IMG/VR virus record: IMGVR_UViG_3300043331_001631
Location: 1 to 39,012 of that record
DNA from: a virus
DNA length: 39,012 bases
Strand: one strand, 5' to 3'
The notes beneath the pieces are model-generated. The model worked only from the letters and a program-made list of their open reading frames with translations. It was not told where the DNA came from and ran no database searches. Positions 1 to 7,683 of the stretch are shown here, in pieces; positions within the stretch are counted from its first letter, which is position 1, and every line of letters starts with the position of its first letter. The translations under genes were made by a program, and so were the position numbers.

Positions 1-1
1 C

Positions 2-295
2 GATCGCAGCTTCTCGGCGAAGACGGGCGAGGGACGTGTGGGGATTCGGCGGGGCCTGAAGGTCCCGCTGCCGCCGCGCGCGGACGGGAAGCCGCAGCGA
101 AAGACGGCCACGGCCGTGCCGTCGCGGTACGGGCACCTGGTTGAGTTCGGCCACGGCGGGCCGCAGCCGGCGCCGGCGCACCCGTTCATGGTGCCGAGCG
201 CCGAGGCGGAGCGCGAGGCCTACCTCGCGGCCTGCCGCGACGCCGGCAAGGCGATTGAGCGCGACATGAGCCACGTCGGCTCGAGGACCCTCTGA
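2..295 (+). CDS. HK97 gp10-like head-tail / tail-completion protein (5' partial)
   Basis: The frame is open from the left edge, so the start lies outside the window; an internal GTG at 38 is probably not the real start. The visible part reads SFSAKTGEGRVGIRRGLKV and later YGHLVEFG and PAHPFM. This layout (SF.AKTG, then a Y.....EFG turn, then a P.HPF motif near the end) is typical of the HK97 gp10 family, which acts at the head-tail or tail-terminator interface of siphoviruses. The stop overlaps the next start (TGATG). It is the first gene of the tail-morphogenesis run, as expected for gp10. The family call is from motif memory, not a search. Confidence 0.75.
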   Translation, partial: DRSFSAKTGEGRVGIRRGLKVPLPPRADGKPQRKTATAVPSRYGHLVEFGHGGPQPAPAHPFMVPSAEAEREAYLAACRDAGKAIERDMSHVGSRTL

Positions 296-720
296 TGCCG
301 GCCTCGATGCTGCCCGTGCTGTGGCCGGCGCTCTACAGCGCCCTGAACGTCGCGGCGATCACCCAGACGCTCGGCTGCGCGGTCTACGACCACCTGCCGC
401 AGCCGCCGCCGGCGGGGCCGTACCTGGTCCTGCAGTCGCCGACCGAGGGCCCGAACCGGACGATGGGGACGCTGGGGTCGAACACGACCTTCCAGATCCA
501 CATCTTCACGTCGTCGGACCACTACGAGGGGTCTGGCCTGGCGCAGCGAATCCTGAGCGCCGCGGTCGGACTGCTGGAAGGCGCCACGCTGACGCTCAGC
601 GGGTTCAGCCTCGATGGCGTGCTCTACGAGAACGGATTCGAAGCGGGCGTCGAGGACGTCAACGGCGTGACCTACCGGCACTACGTCGGAATGTTCCGCG
701 CGATTGCGGGTGACGCATGA
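295..720 (+). CDS. Tail completion / DUF3168-like protein
   Basis: This 141-residue protein starts at an ATG that shares bases with the upstream stop. It has the DUF3168 pattern: an N-terminal helix (LWPALYSAL), a VYDHLPQ segment, a strand ending in YLVLQSPTEG, then FQIHIFTS, LAQRILSAAVGLLEG and a closing YRHYVGMFRA strand. DUF3168 proteins (lambda gpU / SPP1 gp17-like) cap or terminate the tail tube and join it to the head. Position directly after gp10 and before the tube genes agrees. The stop overlaps the next ATG (ATGA). Confidence 0.7.
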   Translation: MPASMLPVLWPALYSALNVAAITQTLGCAVYDHLPQPPPAGPYLVLQSPTEGPNRTMGTLGSNTTFQIHIFTSSDHYEGSGLAQRILSAAVGLLEGATLTLSGFSLDGVLYENGFEAGVEDVNGVTYRHYVGMFRAIAGDA

Positions 721-947
721 GGTGTGAGCGCTGCGGCGAGTACCACGCGTCGGCGTATGACCGGATCGCCTGCGCGCTCGAGCGCATCGCCGATGCCCTT
801 GAGCTCGCGTGCACGCCTGAGGACGAGCCGGAGCCGGAGGGCTGCCCGCACCCGGAGGACAAGCGCCGGGCGCTCAACGGCTGGAACGGCTACGAGTGCG
901 GGGTGTGTGAGGCACGGATCGGCGCCCCGATCGTGAGGACCCGATGA
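717..947 (+). CDS. Small zinc-ribbon-like protein, unknown function
   Basis: 76 residues starting at an ATGA overlap with the tail-completion gene. It has an N-terminal CERCGEYH knuckle, a helix with two similar heptads (IACALERIADALELAC), an acidic proline stretch, and a C-terminal CGVCEAR knuckle. The two CxxC pairs suggest one bound zinc. Its own stop overlaps the next start at 944, so it is translated with the tail genes. I do not recognise a function. It is one of about fifteen tiny Cys-rich proteins in this genome. Confidence 0.65.
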   Translation: MRCERCGEYHASAYDRIACALERIADALELACTPEDEPEPEGCPHPEDKRRALNGWNGYECGVCEARIGAPIVRTR

Positions 948-1675
948 TTTTGCGCAACGTCAAGATCTACTTCGCCGAGCACCACCTCAGCGGCTCGTTC
1001 AACCAGGTGGCCCTCACGTCGGAGTGTGAACCCAAGCCGAACACGACGTTCGGGACGACCACCAAGACGTCGGAGGCCGGGCTGTTCGCCAACGCCATCA
1101 GCGGCCAGGTGCTCTACGACGGCGGCGCCGTGCTCGACGGCATCTTCGACGCGAAGCTCGCGCTCGCCGGCCAGCCGATCACCGTCTCGCCCGACGGCGC
1201 CGACGCCGGCGACATCGCCTACTTCATGGCGGCGCGCCAGGGCAGCTACACGCCGTTCAGCGCGCCCGTCGGCGAGCTGCACGGGGGGTCGTTCGCCGCG
1301 GAGGGCGACAGCGGGTATCGCCTCGTCCGCGGCAGGGTCTTCGTGGGGTCCGGCAATCGCGACGCGACCTTCTCGTCCGGCGTGATCGAGCTGGGCCCCA
1401 CGACGGCGGATCAGCGGATCGTCGCCGTCATCCACGTCCTGGCCGCCGCGGCCGACGCGGACCCGACCCTCGCGGCCGTCGTCAAGTCGGCCCCGGCGTC
1501 CGACTTCGCGGCGCCGAGCGACCGCATCACGTTCGCCGTCGCGACCGACACGACGTCGGAGCTGAAGACCGTCGTCGGGCCCGTCACCGACGAGTTCTTC
1601 CGCGTGGACGTGAGCATCGGCGGCACCAATCCCGCGTTCAACGTCGTCATCGCCGTCGGCATCGTCGGCAAGTAA
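944..1675 (+). CDS. Phage tail tube-like protein, long paralogue
   Basis: 243 residues, beginning MILRNVKIYF. Residues about 15-60 align by eye with the next gene: LSGSFNQVAL...TTFGTTTKTSE here against LSAFVKQITL...TRMGMTTKASE there. The rest is beta-rich with alternating polar and hydrophobic strands, as in tube or decorated tube proteins. The G.TTK.SE motif occurs in the tail tube proteins of many siphoviruses. It is longer than its neighbour and could be the main tube subunit, a tube variant, or a tube-tip adaptor. No signal peptide or catalytic motif is seen. Confidence 0.55.
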   Translation: MILRNVKIYFAEHHLSGSFNQVALTSECEPKPNTTFGTTTKTSEAGLFANAISGQVLYDGGAVLDGIFDAKLALAGQPITVSPDGADAGDIAYFMAARQGSYTPFSAPVGELHGGSFAAEGDSGYRLVRGRVFVGSGNRDATFSSGVIELGPTTADQRIVAVIHVLAAAADADPTLAAVVKSAPASDFAAPSDRITFAVATDTTSELKTVVGPVTDEFFRVDVSIGGTNPAFNVVIAVGIVGK

Positions 1676-1689
1676 ACCGGAGAGACCAC

Positions 1690-2091
1690 ATGATTCTGAA
1701 AGATGTGACCTTGGGCGGGGCGCTGAGTGGGCTCTCCGCGTTCGTGAAGCAGATCACCCTCAACGTCGGCGCCGAGGTGATCGCCGACACCCGCATGGGC
1801 ATGACGACGAAGGCCAGCGAGGGCGGCATGAAGGAGTGGACGGGGTCGATCACCTTCAAGCAGGACTTCGCCGACAACTCGGTGGACGAGACGATCTGGA
1901 ACCTGATCGGCACGATCGGCACCTTCGCCGCGAAGCCGACGTCGGACGCGATCAGCACGGGCAACCCGGAGTACACCGGCTCGGCCCTGTTCACCGGCTT
2001 CGGGCCGATCACCGGGGCCGTCGGCGCCCAGGCGGAGACGACGGTGAACTTCGTGTCCGCCGGCGACCTGACGCGCGACGTCACCGCGTAA
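1690..2091 (+). CDS. Phage tail tube-like protein, short paralogue
   Basis: 133 residues, preceded by GGAGAG eight bases before the ATG. It begins MILKDVTLGG and shares the G.TTK.SE motif with the upstream gene. It is beta-rich, and the W in EWTGSITF and the FTGFGPITG turn fit a tube fold. It lies just before the chaperone pair and tape measure gene, where the major tail protein is normally encoded. A gap with two hairpins follows, as is common after highly expressed tube genes. Confidence 0.6.
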   Translation: MILKDVTLGGALSGLSAFVKQITLNVGAEVIADTRMGMTTKASEGGMKEWTGSITFKQDFADNSVDETIWNLIGTIGTFAAKPTSDAISTGNPEYTGSALFTGFGPITGAVGAQAETTVNFVSAGDLTRDVTA

Positions 2092-2094
2092 CGG

Positions 2095-2174
2095 CGGCGA
2101 CCCATCGCCGGGCGGCGGCTGGCCTCACGTCCGCGCCTCGACCGCTGGCAGACCGGGGCGAAATCGTCTGCCGG
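2095..2174 (+). terminator. Two small hairpins between tube and chaperone genes
   Basis: In the 102-base gap there is GGCGA/TCGCC (2096-2100 with 2105-2109, loop CCCA) and a longer stem, GGCAGAC/GTCTGCC (2147-2153 with 2166-2172), extended by a G-U and a C-G pair. No U-run follows, so full termination is unlikely. Partial attenuation, which would give more tube protein than chaperone, is an inference. Confidence 0.4.
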
Positions 2175-2193
2175 GTTCACCTGGGAGGATTGC

Positions 2194-2598
2194 ATGTTCG
2201 TGACCGCGGACCGGCTGCAGGCGCTCGCTGCCCGGCCCTACGAGGACGTGCCGGTGCCCGAGCTGGGCGCCGGCGAGACCATCCGGGTCGTCTGTCTCTC
2301 GGCCCTCGCCAAGGACCGGTGGGACATCGGGTTCTGGACGCCTGGGGAGGACGGCAAGCCGCTCTACAGCGCCGAGGGCTCGCGCGGCCGGCTGCTGGCG
2401 TTGACCTGTTGTCTCGAGGACTTCACCCCGATCTTCCCGGACTACGCCGCCGGCGTCGCGTTTTTCAACGGCCTGCGGTCCGACGTCGCCGACCGGCTCT
2501 ACGAGGTGGCCGAGCGGATCAGCGGCCTGAAGGCCGACCTGGAGTCACTAAAAAAGGCCTTCGGCGCCGTCCTGGCCGGCGCTTCCTCCACCAGCTAG
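2194..2598 (+). CDS. Tail assembly chaperone, short form (gpG-like)
   Basis: 134 residues with a strong ribosome site (GGGAGGA) ahead of the ATG. It lies between the tube and tape measure genes, where lambda encodes gpG. Near its end the codons CTA AAA AAG form a slippery heptamer, so this is the zero-frame product. In lambda and relatives the short form coats the tape measure during tail assembly and is absent from the virion. The C-terminal 13 residues after the slip site (A-rich, ending ASSTS) look like filler. Confidence 0.8.
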   Translation: MFVTADRLQALAARPYEDVPVPELGAGETIRVVCLSALAKDRWDIGFWTPGEDGKPLYSAEGSRGRLLALTCCLEDFTPIFPDYAAGVAFFNGLRSDVADRLYEVAERISGLKADLESLKKAFGAVLAGASSTS

Positions 2599-2771
2599 CG
2601 GAGAAGCTCGGGTACGCCAGCATCGCGCGGATGCTGGCCGAAATGAGCAGCCCGGAACTGAACGACTGGATCGCGTTCTACGCGCTCGAGTCGGACGCGC
2701 GCAAGCTGATCGCACAAGGGATGGACGAGACCCTCGCCTACGAGGGCGTGTGGAAAACACCTGAGGACTGA
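2194..2771 (+). CDS. Tail assembly chaperone, frameshifted long form (gpGT-like)
   Basis: A -1 slip at 2550-2556 joins the first 121 codons to the frame that runs to the TGA at 2769-2771, giving about 192 residues. The added part contains LAEKLGYASIARMLAEMSS followed by ELNDWIAFYALE. The pattern MSS.EL..W.A.Y.LE is characteristic of the T-domain of tail assembly chaperones, which binds the tube subunit. There is no good start codon or ribosome site for this segment alone, so frameshifting is the best explanation. The stop overlaps the tape measure start (TGATG). Confidence 0.85.
2550..2556 (+). promoter_or_regulatory. -1 ribosomal frameshift site (A AAA AAG)
   Basis: The zero frame reads CTA AAA AAG GCC, which places the heptamer A AAA AAG in the X XXY YYZ register. 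It is the only A-run in a very GC-rich gene and lies 42 bases before the zero-frame stop. Downstream GC-rich sequence could form a stimulatory stem. Shifting by -1 at this site opens the frame that carries the conserved T-domain motif. Confidence 0.85.
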
Positions 2772-4417
2772 TGGCCACCATCGCAGCGCTCGTCGTGCGG
2801 GTCCAGGCGGACACGGCCGACGTCATGACGAACCTGCCCAAGGCGGAGGCGGAGTTCAACAAGACCGCCGCGGCCATGACGCGCGCCTCGGATGCCGCGA
2901 AGGGCCGGGCCACGCCGGCGTTCGGCGCCCTGTCGGGCGGGCTGCGTGAAGTCGACAAGACCTTCGCCGCCTTCGGCTTCTCGCTCGAGCGGCACGTCGG
3001 GATGCTCGACGAGCTCGGCCAGCTGTCGGGGAAGACCGCGTCGCAGCTCGGCACGCTCGGCACAGCGACCAGCGTGGCCGCGGCCGCGTTCGCCGGCTGG
3101 AATATCGGCCGCTGGATTGCCGACCTGACTGGCGCCGACGCGCAGGTCGCGAACTTCACCGCCCGGCTCTTCAATCTCGGTGACGTCGCCGCGGAAACAG
3201 CCGGCGCGAAGATGGACACCATCCGCCTCGCGATCCAGCGCGGCGCCGACGCGACCATCTCCTACACCGACGCCATCAAATTCAATATCGACTGGGCGAA
3301 GAAGCACGCCGAGTCGTTCGACACCGTCGCCAATCGCGTCGCGAAGTGGAACGCCGAGATCAACAAGATCGCGGCGGAGGGGAAGCTCGAGCAGCTCCGC
3401 GGCGACATCGAGGAGCAGCGCGGCACCCTGGCGGAGCTCGCCAAGGAATACGGCGTCTCCGAGCGCGCGCTCCAGGACTTCGTCCGCGAGGAGCGCGAGG
3501 CCGCCAAGGCGATCGAGGAGCTGACCGCCGCGAAGAAGCGGGCCGCGGCCGAGACCGAGAAGCTCCGGAAGAAGGAAGTCGAGCTCGCCGAGTACATGAA
3601 GACGGAGTCGGTGAAGGCCATCCAGGCGGTGACCCACGAGCTCACCGTGGCCCAGGGGCAGCGGATCGGCGACGCCATGGGCAGCCTGCTCCAGATGCAC
3701 GCCGACGCCGGCCGGCGCGCCGCGGAGCTGTTCGGCACGGCCCAGATTTCGGAGCTCGACGCGCAGCTCTCCGCGATGAAGGCCAAGTACGAAGCGGACA
3801 TGCAGAAGGCGGACTGGTACGCCATGAACATGCCGATGCTGAACGGCATGCAGCGCACCGCGCAGGAGGTTCGCGACCTGCTCACCGCCGAGTTCGACCG
3901 GTCGTGGAACGACATCGTCGCCGGCGCGAACACGCTGCCGACCGACGTCAAGCCGCCGATGGACGGCGTGGCCCAGGTGGCCCAGCAGACCGGCCAGGCG
4001 ATCGTGCTGCCCTTCAGCACCGGGTTCTCGCGCATCCTCAGCGAGGCCTCCACCTGGTCGCACAACCTGGCGCAGATGATCCTCGAGCGCCGCCGCGAGC
4101 TCGACGCGATCGAGCAGGCCTACAAGAACGCCGGAATCTTCGTCGGCCCGGGCCCGTTCGGCGCGGCGATCAATCCCCCGACCATCCGCCCCTTCGCCAC
4201 CGGCGGGATCGTGACCAGGCCGACCATCGGACTGGTGGGGGAGGCCGGGCCCGAGGCCGTGATCCCGCTCGACCGGGCGCGTGGCGTCGGGTCGACCACC
4301 ATCATCAACGTCACCGTCAAGGGCGGCATCGACGGCCCCGGCTCGGCCGCGCGTCGCGGCCGCGAGGTGGCCGACGCCCTGGCGGCGCGGCACCGGCAGA
4401 TGGGCAGGTCGTTCTGA
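2771..4417 (+). CDS. Tail length tape measure protein
   Basis: 548 residues, the second-longest gene of the left-hand tail block. The N-terminus has short helices, residues 190-285 form a long charged coiled coil (repeats of EL, AAKK, EKLRKKEVEL), and a membrane-like Ala-rich segment lies near residue 100 (VAAAAFAGWNIG). The C-terminus has the familiar tape measure ending: FATGGIVTRPTIGLVGEAGP, then EAVIPL and a TTIINVTV strand. At the accepted 0.15 nm per residue the tail would be roughly 80 nm. The start overlaps the gpGT stop. Confidence 0.9.
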   Translation: MATIAALVVRVQADTADVMTNLPKAEAEFNKTAAAMTRASDAAKGRATPAFGALSGGLREVDKTFAAFGFSLERHVGMLDELGQLSGKTASQLGTLGTATSVAAAAFAGWNIGRWIADLTGADAQVANFTARLFNLGDVAAETAGAKMDTIRLAIQRGADATISYTDAIKFNIDWAKKHAESFDTVANRVAKWNAEINKIAAEGKLEQLRGDIEEQRGTLAELAKEYGVSERALQDFVREEREAAKAIEELTAAKKRAAAETEKLRKKEVELAEYMKTESVKAIQAVTHELTVAQGQRIGDAMGSLLQMHADAGRRAAELFGTAQISELDAQLSAMKAKYEADMQKADWYAMNMPMLNGMQRTAQEVRDLLTAEFDRSWNDIVAGANTLPTDVKPPMDGVAQVAQQTGQAIVLPFSTGFSRILSEASTWSHNLAQMILERRRELDAIEQAYKNAGIFVGPGPFGAAINPPTIRPFATGGIVTRPTIGLVGEAGPEAVIPLDRARGVGSTTIINVTVKGGIDGPGSAARRGREVADALAARHRQMGRSF

Positions 4418-6432
4418 TGGCCGCGCCCGTCGCGCGCCTCGGCGTGATGCGGCTCGGCGCCTCCCGGCTGAACACGTATCAGCCGTGGGTCAAGGTGCTG
4501 ATCGACGGCGTCGATCGTACCGCCAGCAACCAGGTCCTCAACACGAGCGAGGCGCAGATCACGGTCACCCTGGCGCAGGGACAGGAGCCCAGCGTCGCGA
4601 CCTTCCGGGTCAAGGGCTTCGCGCCGGCGATGTGGCAGCAGGTCCTGATCTACGTCGGCGACACGGACGCCGCGCACTGTCTCTTCCGCGGCCAGGTTCT
4701 CGCGGTGGACGCCGTCGTCGACGGGGCGCCGACGAGTGTCAGCTACGACGTGAGCTGCATCGACCGCACGCCCCTGCTGGACCGACGGCGGGTGCTCCGG
4801 CAGTACGGCACCCAGTCGGCGACCGCGATCGTGCTCGACATCATGTCGCGGTACACGACCGGTTTCACAACCGACCACGTCGACGTCGCCCTGCCAGACA
4901 TTGATGAGATCACGTTCAAGAACGACCACGTCAGCGACGCGTTGACGCGGGTCGCCGAACGGATCGGAGCGTACTGGTGGATCGACGCGGGGGACGACCT
5001 GCACTTCACAACGTCTCAGGAGGAGACCGCCGGGACCATCACGAGCGGCTCGCTCGAGGGCGTCCGCACCGCGCGCGACCTGGCGAAGAGCGAGGACTAC
5101 AGCCAGGTGGTGACGCGCGTATGGTCGCGTGGCGGGGGGGCGACCGCGGTTGAGGAGGTGTCGCCGGGCAGCGCGATCATCAAGGTCGAGGATGTCAGCT
5201 GGTACGCCGCCTCTGGCGGGCTCGTGGAATCCGGGCCCCAGCGCCTCACCTACACCGGTTTTGGCCAGCCGGCCGCGCCCGTCGCGGCACCCTCCGGCAC
5301 ACCCGGCGTCGTGGCGGGGAATCTCCGCGGGGGCTACGTCTACGCCGTGACCTACGCGCGTGAGGGCGGCGAGACTACCCCCGGACCCGAATCCAGCGTC
5401 ATCACTGCCGGCGCGACAGGCCCGAGTGCGGCCGGTCTGGCGATGGTCATGGGCTCGGGGGGCGCGATTCCGACGGGGACGGTCGTGCGGTACAAAGTGG
5501 CATTCGTCACGGGGAGCGGCCTCGGATCGGTGGGCCTCGCGTCTGGGCCCTTCACGGTCTCTGGCGGAGGCAACTCCATCGGCGTCGGGGGCGTCTCAGG
5601 TCCGATTCCCACTGGCCCGGCCGGCACTACCGCACGGTATCTGTATCGGTCCGACAACAACAGCCCGTACGGACTTATCCAGGTGATCCCGGACAACACC
5701 ACCACCGGGGCCGTCGACGGGAACAACGTGCTTGGCCAGCCGCCGATCGAAACGGGCACGCCGGTCACCGTGACCAGCATTCCCACGGGCCCGGCCGGCA
5801 CCACCGCGCGCGGCCTCTATCGTCGCTCGACGACCGCCACGCTCTCCAAGCGCGTCGTGCAACTCAACGACAACGTCACAACAACCTACGTCGATGACGT
5901 GGCCGACGAGCACCTTGGCGACGAAGCGCCGCGCGTGAACACCGTGCCGCCGTACCTGGCTGGCATCCCGGCCTCGGGCGATGGCGCCGTGCGCTACACG
6001 ATCAAGCAGGGCGACCAGGTCAACGTGCTGGAAATGGCCGAGGACGAAGACGCGCAACTGGCCATGGCGGCGCTCGTTGGAAGCGTCGATCCAGAAGACG
6101 GAGTGATCGAGGAGTTCATCTCGGACGGCCGGCTGAGCGCCACCGAGGCGCTCAACCGCGCGCAAGCGGTGCTCGCCGAGCGCAAGGACGGGGTGACTAC
6201 CGTCACGTTTGCTACGCGCGACCAGACCTGCACGCCCGGGCGACTCGTCTCGGTCGAGACGGACTATCCCGCGGTCAGCGGGTCGTATCGGATTCAGCGC
6301 GTGACGGTCACCGAGATCGGCATCGACGGCGGCGCGGCGACCTCACGGGTCTTCCCGCTGCGCGCCGTCGAGGCCTCCAGTAGGCGTTACTCCTTCGAGG
6401 ACTTGCTGCGAAGGATTCGGGGGAATCAGTAG
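4417..6432 (+). CDS. Tail hub / distal tail protein with inserted fibronectin-like repeats
   Basis: 671 residues starting at an ATG that overlaps the tape measure stop. Residues 1-250 and 520-671 look like a split baseplate-hub protein: FRGQVLAVDAVVDG, DRTPLLDRR, FKNDHVSDALTRVAERIGA and a closing strand with PGRLVSVETDYP, as in the Mu gpP / gp44 or Siphovirus tail-hub fold. Between them are two or three beta-sandwich modules: YAVTYAREGGETTPGPES, YKVAFVTGSGLGSVGLASGP, and a repeated IPTGPAGTTAR..LYR element. The modules probably decorate the tail tip and bind the cell surface. Neighbours support the role; the hub family is inferred. Confidence 0.7.
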   Translation: MAAPVARLGVMRLGASRLNTYQPWVKVLIDGVDRTASNQVLNTSEAQITVTLAQGQEPSVATFRVKGFAPAMWQQVLIYVGDTDAAHCLFRGQVLAVDAVVDGAPTSVSYDVSCIDRTPLLDRRRVLRQYGTQSATAIVLDIMSRYTTGFTTDHVDVALPDIDEITFKNDHVSDALTRVAERIGAYWWIDAGDDLHFTTSQEETAGTITSGSLEGVRTARDLAKSEDYSQVVTRVWSRGGGATAVEEVSPGSAIIKVEDVSWYAASGGLVESGPQRLTYTGFGQPAAPVAAPSGTPGVVAGNLRGGYVYAVTYAREGGETTPGPESSVITAGATGPSAAGLAMVMGSGGAIPTGTVVRYKVAFVTGSGLGSVGLASGPFTVSGGGNSIGVGGVSGPIPTGPAGTTARYLYRSDNNSPYGLIQVIPDNTTTGAVDGNNVLGQPPIETGTPVTVTSIPTGPAGTTARGLYRRSTTATLSKRVVQLNDNVTTTYVDDVADEHLGDEAPRVNTVPPYLAGIPASGDGAVRYTIKQGDQVNVLEMAEDEDAQLAMAALVGSVDPEDGVIEEFISDGRLSATEALNRAQAVLAERKDGVTTVTFATRDQTCTPGRLVSVETDYPAVSGSYRIQRVTVTEIGIDGGAATSRVFPLRAVEASSRRYSFEDLLRRIRGNQ

Positions 6433-7086
6433 ATGGCACTCGACAGGGAATGGGTCGACGGCCTGGTGGACGACAGCGGCTCAGGCGCTGACGGCACAGT
6501 GGTCCACAAGGCCGATTTTGTCCAGGTGTACGACGACGTCGATGCCGAGCTCGCGCGGCTCGACAGCGACGTCGCCGATGCCGTGGCCGGGACGGTGGGG
6601 ATCACCTCGAACGGTACCAAGGTCACCGCGGTCGCCTTTCCTGCGACACAGGCGCCGTCGGCCGACGCGAACACGCTCGACGACTACGAGGAAGGCTCGT
6701 GGACGCCCGTGATCGGGGGATCGACCAGCGAAAGCGGGCAGACCTACACGACACAGGTCGGGCGCTACACCAAGATCGGCCGGCGCGTCTTCGGTCAGTG
6801 CTACGTGGCGCTGTCCGCCGTGGGCACCGTGACCGGCACCGTGCTGATCAAAGGCCTGCCATTTCCGACGCGGAATACGGCGAATCAGTGGGCGGCGGCG
6901 TCGGTCGGGTTCTGGGCGAATATCGGCTCCGTCTACGTGGTCACTGCCCACATCGCCCCGAACACGAGCGCGATCATCCTGAACGTGGTGGTCGCCGCCG
7001 CCGGCTCGGTCACGGCGATGGCAGCCGGCGCGCTCACCAACACCTCGGCGTTCATTGTCAACTTCGACTACGAGACGGACAACTGA
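6433..7086 (+). CDS. Tail fibre / receptor-binding structural protein
   Basis: 217 residues directly after the hub gene. It contains ADANTLDDYEEGSWTPVIGG, a motif found in many phage fibres and appendages, followed by YTTQVGRYTKIGRRVFGQC and a Ser/Thr/Val-rich beta domain. It probably makes a short trimeric tip fibre. An acidic helix (DVDAELARLDSDVADAV) at residues 35-52 could trimerise. It is the last tail gene, and a large hairpin follows. Confidence 0.7.
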   Translation: MALDREWVDGLVDDSGSGADGTVVHKADFVQVYDDVDAELARLDSDVADAVAGTVGITSNGTKVTAVAFPATQAPSADANTLDDYEEGSWTPVIGGSTSESGQTYTTQVGRYTKIGRRVFGQCYVALSAVGTVTGTVLIKGLPFPTRNTANQWAAASVGFWANIGSVYVVTAHIAPNTSAIILNVVVAAAGSVTAMAAGALTNTSAFIVNFDYETDN

Positions 7087-7122
7087 GGCGCATGACGCAG
7101 AGCTAATCGACCTTCGGCTAGG

Positions 7123-7260
7123 CCGCGGCTGATCACCGCGGACCGACAAAGGTGACGGATGGCCTCCACACCCTGCCGATGCACTCACGGGGGCCGCGCG
7201 AACAGAGGCCGTTCGTGCTCGACGTGGACGAGATCCACGCGGAGTACGAGCGGCCTTTGT
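7123..7260 (+). terminator. Large hairpin at the end of the tail operon
   Basis: The 200 bases between the fibre and lysis genes hold no convincing gene. They contain CCGCGG/CCGCGG (7123-7128 with 7136-7141) and a very long stem, 7202-7228 paired with 7234-7260 around the loop CGAGA. That stem has 27 positions: 22 Watson-Crick pairs, three G-U pairs and one 2x2 internal mismatch. The right arm ends in GGCCTTTGT, a short U-run. I read it as a terminator or RNA-processing hairpin that separates tail from lysis transcripts. Confidence 0.6.
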
Positions 7261-7287
7261 CGTGCGGCCTCACGGCAGGACCGAACC

Positions 7288-7683
7288 ATGGGCGAACACA
7301 TCGACATCACCGACCTGGCGACGAAGGAGGACCTCCGCTTCGCGCAGACCACCCTGCTGAAGCAGATCGAGACCGGCTTCGCGGGCATCAATACCCGGCT
7401 CGATCAGATCAACGGACGCGTGGTGAAGCGCGAGGTCGAGGCCGGGCAGCACGACGTGCGCCTCGGCGCGCTCGAGCGGAACTGCCCGCTCCACCGCCGC
7501 GGCGACCCGAGCGGCGCCGATTTCCGCGACCGGCGCGCGACCCGCGAGGACTCCCGGCGCATCAGCGAGCGCGACGTCAAGATCGCCGCGATCGCGATCG
7601 GCACCGCGTTCACCGTCGTGGCGTTCCTCTGGAAAGCCCTGCCGGTGGTCGTCGCCGCGGTCTCGCAGGGTGCGCGGCCATGA
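7288..7683 (+). CDS. Membrane-anchored coiled-coil protein, holin-like
   Basis: 131 residues from the ATG at 7288, which has AGGA seven bases upstream. An earlier in-frame ATG at 7159 would place the long hairpin inside the gene and is less likely. The order is a short N-terminus (ITDLATKEDLRF), an amphipathic helix (LKQIETGFAGINTRLDQING), a charged linker and one C-terminal membrane segment (IAAIAIGTAFTVVAFLW). This resembles XhlA-type or small lysis membrane proteins. The endolysin gene follows by an ATGA overlap, so a holin or accessory holin role is likely. Confidence 0.6.
   Translation: MGEHIDITDLATKEDLRFAQTTLLKQIETGFAGINTRLDQINGRVVKREVEAGQHDVRLGALERNCPLHRRGDPSGADFRDRRATREDSRRISERDVKIAAIAIGTAFTVVAFLWKALPVVVAAVSQGARP

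Noticed and set aside
2738-4393. Long reading frame on the minus strand across the tape measure gene
   Set aside because: It mirrors codon bias of the real gene (Arg, Leu, Gly, His-rich), has no motif and no ribosome site. The same applies to 3346-4416 on the plus strand.
7152-7679. Upstream extension of the endolysin frame
   Set aside because: It would read through the long hairpin and antiparallel to the better holin-like frame; the ATG at 7680 is coupled to the upstream stop.
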